A stretch of DNA of 21,014 nt from an uncultured Actinomycetes bacterium (GTDB lineage Bacteria > Actinomycetota > Actinomycetes > Nanopelagicales > Nanopelagicaceae): NCBI GenBank assembly GCA_903897155.1, contig CAIUAO010000083.1:1-21014 (forward strand). Reading direction: 5' to 3'. The notes under the pieces are model-generated. The model made no database searches and was not told where the DNA came from. It was given only the letters and a program-made list of their open reading frames with translations. This document shows, in pieces, positions 15,036 through 21,014 of the stretch. The translations under genes were made by a program, and so were the position numbers. Position 1 is the stretch's first letter. Every line of letters begins with the position of its first letter.

Positions 15036-15680
15036 ATGGCCGAGATAACAATCAACGGCGCCAAGCGCACCAACTTTGGTAAAGGTGCATCACGTCGTGA
15101 TCGCAAGGCTGGTCTTGTTCCTGCAGTGATTTATGGTCACGGTGAGAATCCACAACACGTCTCACTTCCTGCACGCGAACTCGGAACTGCTTTGAAGTCT
15201 TCTAACGTCCTGCTTGATGTCGTATTTGAAGGAAAGACAGAGCTCACACTTCCAAAGTCAATTACTAAAAATGCATTGACTGGAATTCTTGAGCATATTG
15301 ATTTAGTTATCGTTCGCCGTGGTGAGCGCGTAACCGTAGATATTCCAGTTCACACAACTGGTGAGTTTGATAAAGATGGAATTCTTGAGCACGTTAACAA
15401 CACAATTGCTGTTGAAGTTGAAGCAACGTCTATTCCACAGTTCCTTACATTGGATCTTGATGGACTCGGTGTTGGTCAGAGCCGTTATGCCAAGGATGTT
15501 GTTCTTCCAGATGGCGTGACACTTGTTTCTGATCCAGATATGGGTGTTGTTCACTTATCTGAGCGTTCAGCTGCTGTTGAAGAAGTACCTGTGGTTGCTG
15601 CCGTTGAAGGCGCAGAAGGTGCAACAGATGCTCCTGCTGCTGACGGCGATGCTGCGAAAGAATCAACAGATAAGAAGTAG
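15036..15680 (+). CDS. rplY: Ribosomal protein bL25 (CTC/TL5 form)
   Basis: A 214-aa two-domain bL25 of the general-stress/CTC type. Residues 1-92 form the 5S rRNA-binding domain (GKGASRRDRKAGLVPAVIYG, 16-34). Residues 97-180 form the CTC-type beta domain (VTVDIPVHTTGE, then a DPDMGVVHLSE end). The last 35 residues are an acidic, Ala-rich tail ending TDKK. The protein binds loop E of 5S rRNA in the central protuberance. ATG at 15036 follows GAAGGAG by 8 bases. The gene has its own structured leader, and pth begins 9 bases after its stop, the usual rplY-pth order. Confidence 0.96.
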   Translation: MAEITINGAKRTNFGKGASRRDRKAGLVPAVIYGHGENPQHVSLPARELGTALKSSNVLLDVVFEGKTELTLPKSITKNALTGILEHIDLVIVRRGERVTVDIPVHTTGEFDKDGILEHVNNTIAVEVEATSIPQFLTLDLDGLGVGQSRYAKDVVLPDGVTLVSDPDMGVVHLSERSAAVEEVPVVAAVEGAEGATDAPAADGDAAKESTDKK

Positions 15681-15689
15681 TCTTTTTTC

Positions 15690-16256
15690 ATGGCTGATCG
15701 CTGGTTAGTTTTCGGACTCGGAAACCCCGGCGATCAATATGCCAAAACCCGTCACAATATCGGGCAGATGGTCATTGATTACATGGCTGCTAATTCTAAA
15801 TTTTCAACACATAAATCTCGTACTCAGATCGCAGATATTCGAGTTGCTGGGCAAGCTCTCACCCTCGCTAAATCTCAGCTCTATATGAATGAATCTGGCG
15901 CACCATGCAAAGCGTTAGCTGATTTTTATAAAATTGCTCCAAGTAATCTCATTGTTATTCATGATGAATTAGATATCCCTTTTAACACAATTCGCGTCAA
16001 GCTTGGGGGCGGAGATAACGGCCATAACGGACTCAAAGACATCACAACACATTTTTCTGGCCCAGATTATTATCGTGTGAGAATGGGAATTGGCCGTCCA
16101 GTTGGCCCAGGAGATCCGGCTGATTTTGTTCTTAAGCCTTTTACATCAACGGAGAAGAAAGATGTAGAAGACTTAATTGCTAGGGGAGCACAAGTAGTTG
16201 AAACACTTATTGAAAAAGGGTTAGAAGCCGCTCAGCAAGATTTCAATAATAAGTGA
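15690..16256 (+). CDS. pth: Peptidyl-tRNA hydrolase
   Basis: A 188-aa Pth1-family enzyme that frees tRNA from peptidyl-tRNAs dropped by ribosomes. GLGNPGDQYAKTRHNIG (9-25) holds N12 and the catalytic H22. YMNESG (65-70) carries N67, HDELD (91-95) the acidic active-site loop, and GGGDNGHNGLKDI (106-118) carries N113. Length and motif spacing are normal. It follows rplY after 9 bases (TCTTTTTTC) with no Shine-Dalgarno, so translation is probably coupled to rplY. Its end overlaps the GTG of the EamA transporter (GTGA). Confidence 0.96.
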   Translation: MADRWLVFGLGNPGDQYAKTRHNIGQMVIDYMAANSKFSTHKSRTQIADIRVAGQALTLAKSQLYMNESGAPCKALADFYKIAPSNLIVIHDELDIPFNTIRVKLGGGDNGHNGLKDITTHFSGPDYYRVRMGIGRPVGPGDPADFVLKPFTSTEKKDVEDLIARGAQVVETLIEKGLEAAQQDFNNK

Positions 16257-17164
16257 GTACAAAGCCGGCTAGCACTTCATGGCTTCCAGCTTTTATTATT
16301 CTTGGAATTACGTGGGGAGCTTCCTTTCTCTTTATTAAGTGGGGATTGTTCACCCTCACATCTGTTGGCCTTGCCTTCATGCGAGGCTTCATTGGCGCAG
16401 TAACACTTATTATTTATTGCTTAGTAACCAAGATGCCTCTTCCAAACAAGCTTGCCCATTGGGGCCATTTAGCAGTTGTGGCGGTTTTTCTTAATGCTGC
16501 TCCTGGCTTTCTCTTTGCATATGCTGAAACACATGTCAGCAGCGTGATGGCAGGTTTGCTTAATGCAACAACGCCTCTCATGACAGTGCTTGTTGTGAGC
16601 GTTGGCTTTAGAGAGCAGAAGATCAATATCAACCAGATGATTGGTGTTGTCATTGGTTTTGCTGGAATTGTTTTAGTAACAGGGGCCCTCACTGGCTTAA
16701 GCAGTAGTGACTGGAAGGGAATTATTGCTCTGCTCTGCGCAACATTCTGTTATGGAATCTCTATGCCTTATGCGAAGAGGCATGTGGCACATCTTAATTA
16801 TCCTGGTCCTTCACTTGCTGCTGCTCAAGTAACGTGTTCAGTGATACTGCTGGCACCGATTGCATTGGCTGTTGGAATTACTCATAACCCGTGGAACAGT
16901 AAATCGATCTGGGGAATGCTTATTCTGGGTGCTATCGGAACTGGCTTTGCCTACATCTGGAATTACAAGGTAGTCAGAGCTGCCGGAAGTGTTGTTGCAA
17001 GTACTGTCACATACATAACACCGGTCGTAGCAACTATTTTAGGGATTTGGCTTTTAAATGAGTCATTTGAAATCACACAACTGATCGGTGGAGCACTGGT
17101 GCTTTTATCTGCGGCGCTGGTTCAAAAACGCATTGCGCTCTTTAAATCAACCAGTATTTCTTAA
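16253..17164 (+). CDS. EamA-family (DMT superfamily) permease
   Basis: A 303-aa membrane protein with about ten hydrophobic segments arranged as two EamA repeats. The first begins LPAFIILGITWGASFLFIKW, typical of DMT exporters, and the second starts near WKGIIALLCATFCYGIS; a late TYITPVVATILGIWLLNE is the matching end of repeat two. The family moves amino acids, nucleosides or other metabolites, often outward; the substrate cannot be read from the sequence. The GTG start at 16253 overlaps the pth stop, which implies translational coupling. It has no evident functional link to pth. Its last 18 bases overlap the 3' end of the opposite-strand ppc. Confidence 0.9.
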   Translation: MSTKPASTSWLPAFIILGITWGASFLFIKWGLFTLTSVGLAFMRGFIGAVTLIIYCLVTKMPLPNKLAHWGHLAVVAVFLNAAPGFLFAYAETHVSSVMAGLLNATTPLMTVLVVSVGFREQKININQMIGVVIGFAGIVLVTGALTGLSSSDWKGIIALLCATFCYGISMPYAKRHVAHLNYPGPSLAAAQVTCSVILLAPIALAVGITHNPWNSKSIWGMLILGAIGTGFAYIWNYKVVRAAGSVVASTVTYITPVVATILGIWLLNESFEITQLIGGALVLLSAALVQKRIALFKSTSIS

Positions 17165-19783
17165 GCCAGCAGCAACACCGTTAATTGTAAGAAGCAGCGC
17201 GCGGCGAAGAAGTGGATCAGGGTTTGCCGAGGCACGTACTTGTTCTAGTAGTGAAATTTGCAAAAGATGCAGTGGGGCAAGATATGCATCTCGAATGGTG
17301 AGAGTTCTGGCAAGAATTGGTTGATCGCCCAAAATTTCATTCTTCTTTGTGAGTAACTTGATCTCCTCTTGTGTGAGAGCAAACTCTGCTTCGATCGTAT
17401 CTAAGAAGTGATGCAGTGAAGGATCTGCAAGGCGCGTGACGTATTTGCGAGCCATAGCAAGATCAGTCTTTGCAGCAGTCATTTCAACGTTGGAGATAAA
17501 TGTGCGGAAGAAATGCCAGTCCTTCAGCATTGTTGTTAATACATCCCCGTGACCGGCAAGTCGAGCAGCTTTAAGTCCTGAGCCCACACCAAACCAGCCA
17601 GGAACAATCTGGCGAGATTGTGTCCATCCAAATACCCAAGGAATTGCGCGCAGAGATCCAAGGCCACCTGCAGCATCTGGTCTGCGAGATGGACGTGAAC
17701 CTAAGAACATATCTCCAAGTTGTTCTACAGGAGTTGAAGCATAGAAATAAGCAGGAAGATCTGGATGATCAACAAGCTCGCGATATGTTTTAAATGAATG
17801 ATCACTGACAACATCCATGCACGCACTCCACTTGGCAAGATCTTCGGGGGATTGGCGAGGGGCACGATTGAGAATAGTTGCTTCAAGGGCAGCGGCAAGT
17901 GAAAGCTCAACGTTCTCTCTGGCAAGTGCGGGAAGAGCATATTTATCGCTGATGACTTCACCTTGTTCAGTCATCTTTACTTGGCCATCGATAGATCCCC
18001 ATGGAAGAGCAATGAGCGCGTCATATGTTGGACCACCACCTCGTCCAACTGAGCCGCCGCGGCCATGGAACAAGCGAAGCTTCACGCCATGTTTGATTGC
18101 AGTGTCACGTAATTTTCTTTGGGCTTTATGGATCTCCCATTGCGATGTGGCAATACCAGCATCTTTATTGGAATCTGAATATCCAAGCATGACCTCTTGA
18201 ATATCTCCGCGGTTCTTCAGAAGCTTTCTGTAATCAGCGTTAGACAAGAGCGCATCTAAAATCGTATCTGCAGCGCGCAGTTCAGCAACAGTTTCAAGAA
18301 GAGGGGCAAAGCCGATCTTTGCACGATCAGGGGTAATGAGCCCTGCGCGCTTTGCTAATTCAACTGCTGCAAGGACATCTTCATGAGATTTGGTCATAGA
18401 GATGATGTATGTCTCGATGACCTCTGGCCCAAATTTTTCAATCAGATCGTTGATAGCTGTAAATGTTGCGATAGTTGCAGCTGCTTGCTCATCCACCTTT
18501 TCTGGGTGTGCTGCAATCTGAGCAAGTGCATGATGGTGAGCATCTGAGTGCTCACGAACATCCATCGTTGCATGGGTAATACCAAAGCTAGAGACTGCGC
18601 GGATTAGACGTTCAAGATGTCCATGGGCAATGAGCTCACCCTTATGAGTCAGAAGTGAATCACGCATCATCATCAAATCAGCTAGCAGTTCAGCGGTGTT
18701 CTTATAGTCACGTCCTGGCGCATGAGGAGCACCGGCACTATGGCGACGCTGGGTCAAGATCAACTTGTGGCGAATTGCCGTTGCCTTCATGCGATAAGGC
18801 TCTTCAACGTTGAGACGCTTAAAACGGTCTTCAATCTCTGGAAGGTTTGCTAGATCTGTTGCAACAGATGTTTTTAGCTCATCTGATGCTCCTGCAATAC
18901 GGGTAGAGACAGACAGCGCCTGACGCAAAGGATCAAGTGAGGTGAGCATTGCGCGAATGAAGTGACCGACTTGAAGGGTGATCGCAGATTGGGTGACAGA
19001 TGCAGTGATATTTGGATTTCCATCACGGTCCCCTCCGATCCATGTTCCAAAAGATAGCGGGCGAGATGTAGGTTCAATCTTTACACCAAGGCGCTCAAGT
19101 TCGCGCGCAAAGTCATCAAGAACTGTTGGCACAGTAATAACAAATAAATCATCTAGGTAATAAAGAGCATTCATGGCTTCATCAAGGGGCTCGGGTCTAC
19201 CCAAACGAAGCTCATCGGTTTGCCAGAGCAGATCAACTGCTTCGGCTAGGCCGCGCTCGCGCTCATTACTTTTTTTATCATCAAGTAGTTCAGCGATGAT
19301 GCCAAGTTTGCTCAACACTGAACGGCGAGCTGCTTCAGTCGGGTGAGCAGTAAACACAGGTCTAACAGAGAACTCTTGCATCCACTGAGCAATATCTTTT
19401 TGTGTGAAATCTTTATGCTCAGATTGCGTTTTGAGAATGTTATCTACTGCGCGGGAAATCCATGATCCGCTCTCTTCTCGTTCCTCACTAAGAACTCTGG
19501 CGCGGTGCACTTGCTCTGCAACGTTTGCAAGATTGAAGTAAGCATTAAATGCGCGCACTAATTGCACGCTGTCTTTCACATCAAGATTTTTAAGAATTTC
19601 TTCGGCCCCGCCGCTTCTCACTTCGCGGCGAACCGACTCAACTAAATCTAAGAGATCTTGGCCTTCTTGGCGGACCAAACTTTGCCCAAGTAAATCTGCA
19701 AGCTTGCGCACATCACTTCGAAGCTCTTGGTCATCACGATCGATGCCGCCCGCATTTGAGGCTTGCTTATCTTGCTGGGTCAC
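17147..19783 (-). CDS. ppc: Phosphoenolpyruvate carboxylase
   Basis: An 878-aa bacterial-type PEP carboxylase that fixes bicarbonate onto PEP to give oxaloacetate, refilling the TCA cycle. The catalytic histidine is H147 in FTAHPTEAARRS. GGDRDGNPNIT, LGYSDSNKDAGI (around 530-542) and LFHGRGGSVGRGGGPT (around 568-583) are the PEP/bicarbonate site segments. IPWVFGWTQSR and the invariant C-terminal NTG are also present. Length matches the roughly 880-aa family norm. The start is GTG at 19781-19783; no strong ribosome site precedes it. The gene is convergent with the EamA gene (18-base overlap) and divergent from mfd. Confidence 0.96.
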   Translation of the reverse strand: MTQQDKQASNAGGIDRDDQELRSDVRKLADLLGQSLVRQEGQDLLDLVESVRREVRSGGAEEILKNLDVKDSVQLVRAFNAYFNLANVAEQVHRARVLSEEREESGSWISRAVDNILKTQSEHKDFTQKDIAQWMQEFSVRPVFTAHPTEAARRSVLSKLGIIAELLDDKKSNERERGLAEAVDLLWQTDELRLGRPEPLDEAMNALYYLDDLFVITVPTVLDDFARELERLGVKIEPTSRPLSFGTWIGGDRDGNPNITASVTQSAITLQVGHFIRAMLTSLDPLRQALSVSTRIAGASDELKTSVATDLANLPEIEDRFKRLNVEEPYRMKATAIRHKLILTQRRHSAGAPHAPGRDYKNTAELLADLMMMRDSLLTHKGELIAHGHLERLIRAVSSFGITHATMDVREHSDAHHHALAQIAAHPEKVDEQAAATIATFTAINDLIEKFGPEVIETYIISMTKSHEDVLAAVELAKRAGLITPDRAKIGFAPLLETVAELRAADTILDALLSNADYRKLLKNRGDIQEVMLGYSDSNKDAGIATSQWEIHKAQRKLRDTAIKHGVKLRLFHGRGGSVGRGGGPTYDALIALPWGSIDGQVKMTEQGEVISDKYALPALARENVELSLAAALEATILNRAPRQSPEDLAKWSACMDVVSDHSFKTYRELVDHPDLPAYFYASTPVEQLGDMFLGSRPSRRPDAAGGLGSLRAIPWVFGWTQSRQIVPGWFGVGSGLKAARLAGHGDVLTTMLKDWHFFRTFISNVEMTAAKTDLAMARKYVTRLADPSLHHFLDTIEAEFALTQEEIKLLTKKNEILGDQPILARTLTIRDAYLAPLHLLQISLLEQVRASANPDPLLRRALLLTINGVAAGLRNTG

Positions 19784-19813
19784 AGGTGTAATTCTGCCAT
19801 CTCTTGGGCGCGC

Positions 19814-19819
19814 TAGAAT
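19814..19819 (+). promoter_or_regulatory. Candidate -10 box for mfd
   Basis: TAGAAT at 19814-19819 is one base from the consensus -10 hexamer. It would start a transcript near 19826, placing the 27-bp inverted repeat in the mfd 5' leader. I see no convincing -35 at the right distance. Confidence 0.25.
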
Positions 19820-19833
19820 TCAATTACATCTTC

Positions 19834-19860
19834 ACCCCCGTATCCATTGGATTCGGGGGT
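19834..19860. repeat. 27-bp inverted repeat between divergent ppc and mfd
   Basis: ACCCCCG (19834-19840) is the exact reverse complement of CGGGGGT (19854-19860). Inside it, ATCC (19842-19845) pairs with GGAT (19849-19852) around an ATT loop, with one T/T mismatch between the two blocks. The repeat lies in the 101-bp gap between the ppc and mfd starts, ending 12 bases before the mfd Shine-Dalgarno. No U-tract follows on either strand, so an ordinary intrinsic terminator is unlikely. It could be an operator for a dimeric regulator or an RNA hairpin in the mfd leader. Confidence 0.6.
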
Positions 19861-19884
19861 ATTAGCCGTTATGGAAGGAGCGTT

Positions 19885-21014
19885 GTGAGTACTCAAAACA
19901 CTCTTATTAGCGTTTTCTCCCACATTAAGATCGATCAAAGCGCGCAAAATGTAGCTGCCATACCTTCTGCAACAGGACTCTTACTGGCCCAGCGCTCTTT
20001 AACATCTCCCCTGCTCGTTGTCTGCTCATCATCAAGGAGAGCTTCTGAAATCATCGATGAGTTAGATACATATCTAGGAATTGGCTCAGCCGTTGAATTT
20101 GATCCGTGGGAGACCTTGCCTCACGAAAAACTGAGTCCAAAATCTGACACAGTAGCCAAGCGCGTGAAGATGTTGACCGATCTTGCTGCACATAAAATTA
20201 TTATTACTTCGGTTCGTGCGCTGATTCAGCCGATTAATAAAGCTATAACAGAAACTGATCTACCAAGTCTTTCAAAAAATAAAAAGATCTCTATGCAATC
20301 GCTTATCGAAAATATTGAGCTCTTTGGCTATAACCGTACCGATCTTGTTGAACGCCGCGGAGATTACGCAGTACGAGGGGGCATCGTTGATCTTTTCTTG
20401 CCAGATGCAGATCACCCAGTACGTATTGATTTCTTTGGTGATGAGATCGATGAACTTTCATGGTTCACAGTTGCCGATCAGAGAACATTTGAAGAAGTCC
20501 GCCAGAGCCTTGTGATTTACCCGTGCAGGGAAATACTGCTCACAAGTGATGTGAAAAAACGTGCCTCCTATCTTGAAAGTGAATTTCCAGAAGTGGCGCA
20601 GATGGCTCACAAACTTGCCCAAGGGATTTACGTTGATGGGATGGAATCTTTACTTGGGGCGCTATCAGGTGAACTTGTTTCACTTATTGATCTTCTGCCT
20701 AAGGGTTATGAAGTCATCACGCTAGATGCCCCTCGCATTACATCTAGGGCTCTTGATTTAATCATGACGAACAAAGAGTTCTTAGAAGCATCATGGTCAA
20801 GTGCTGCAATGGGTGCAGATGCACCAATAGATCTGAGTGAACAACTAGAACGCGGGGGATATTTTGAGTTAGCTGATTTACCCGGTTCATCTTCGTGGTC
20901 ATCTATTGATCCATATGTCAGTGATGCTGAGCAATTAGGTAAAGCCCAAGTATTTCGCGCCGTGCATACATATGGGGGCAAAGTAGAAGAGGTGATTGCC
21001 GATACAAAGAAGTG
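19885..21014 (+). CDS. mfd: Transcription-repair coupling factor Mfd (3'-truncated by window)
   Basis: The frame from GTG 19885 stays open to the window end, giving 376 complete codons of an expected protein of well over 1000 aa. The visible part is the UvrB-homology region: LPSATGLLLAQRSL-like opening, FDPWETLPHEKLSPKSDTVAKR, ITSVRALIQP, and then GYNRTDLVERRGDYAVRGGIVDLFLP with RIDFFGDEIDELSWF. The last portion enters the more variable D2/D3 region. Mfd removes RNA polymerase stalled at DNA lesions and recruits UvrA; its helicase-like motor lies beyond this window. The Shine-Dalgarno GGAAGGAG (19873-19880) sits 4 bases before GTG and decides the start, since ATG at 19871 meets TGA after four more codons. 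Confidence 0.95.
   Translation, partial: MSTQNTLISVFSHIKIDQSAQNVAAIPSATGLLLAQRSLTSPLLVVCSSSRRASEIIDELDTYLGIGSAVEFDPWETLPHEKLSPKSDTVAKRVKMLTDLAAHKIIITSVRALIQPINKAITETDLPSLSKNKKISMQSLIENIELFGYNRTDLVERRGDYAVRGGIVDLFLPDADHPVRIDFFGDEIDELSWFTVADQRTFEEVRQSLVIYPCREILLTSDVKKRASYLESEFPEVAQMAHKLAQGIYVDGMESLLGALSGELVSLIDLLPKGYEVITLDAPRITSRALDLIMTNKEFLEASWSSAAMGADAPIDLSEQLERGGYFELADLPGSSSWSSIDPYVSDAEQLGKAQVFRAVHTYGGKVEEVIADTKK

Noticed and set aside
15681..15689. T-run (TCTTTTTTC) after rplY as an intrinsic terminator
   Set aside because: No GC-rich hairpin precedes it, and pth starts immediately after, so it is more likely a spacer inside an rplY-pth message.
17147..17164. 18-base overlap of EamA and ppc ends as a sign of a frameshift
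   Set aside because: Ppc ends in the invariant NTG and the EamA frame ends after its last helix, so both ends are natural; short convergent overlaps are common in streamlined genomes.

Overview
The window looks like a chromosomal housekeeping block from a streamlined, low-GC member of the Actinomycetota. It is probably close to the freshwater acI/Nanopelagicales group (Planktophila- or Nanopelagicus-like). That assignment is inference. It rests on an actinobacterial gene order read from AT-rich DNA (by eye below 50% GC), very short intergenic gaps, and many GTG/TTG starts. From memory, the order closely follows the Mycobacterium tuberculosis Rv0991c-Rv1020 stretch: FmdB-like, 5-FCL, moeA-like, rimJ, Rv0996-like membrane protein, pmt, rsmI, metG, tatD, rsmA, ispE, pth/rplY/prs/glmU, mfd. 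I saw no mobile element, CRISPR array or prophage.

Layout. Bases 1-200 hold the 3' end of an unidentified gene and a 39-codon ORF, convergent with an FmdB-type zinc-ribbon gene (minus strand). A CopC-like membrane-anchored protein and a fused CopD/CtaG copper membrane protein follow (519-3034). Next come 5-formyl-THF cyclo-ligase (minus strand), a shortened gephyrin/MoeA-like protein, a RimJ-type acetyltransferase and a three-helix membrane protein (3031-5956). A protein O-mannosyltransferase (minus strand) stands back to back with a long plus-strand run: rsmI, metG, tatD (interrupted by an in-frame TAG), rsmA, ispE, tRNA-Gln(TTG), glmU, prs, a structured leader, rplY, pth and an EamA transporter (7312-17164). 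ppc (minus strand) and the start of mfd (plus strand, cut by the window end) close the window; they diverge from a 101-bp gap that carries a 27-bp inverted repeat.

How the genes fit together. Most serve translation and RNA maturation (metG, rsmI, rsmA, rplY, pth, tRNA-Gln) or envelope and precursor supply (glmU, ispE, prs, pmt). The others cover folate repair, anaplerosis and transcription-coupled repair. The most interesting part is 3616-5956. The MoeA-like protein has lost the whole molybdopterin-active domain II and the conserved PGKP and GGVSVG motifs, yet keeps the gephyrin E-domain parts. It sits two genes from a membrane protein of the type found next to actinobacterial moeA1-like genes. 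This matches the Glp/GlpR division system reported in Corynebacterium glutamicum (a gephyrin-like FtsZ-binding adaptor and its membrane receptor), here in a reduced, non-enzymatic form. Other points of interest are the in-frame amber codon in tatD, a multi-hairpin leader before rplY (L25/CTC), and a CopC-like protein with no histidine.
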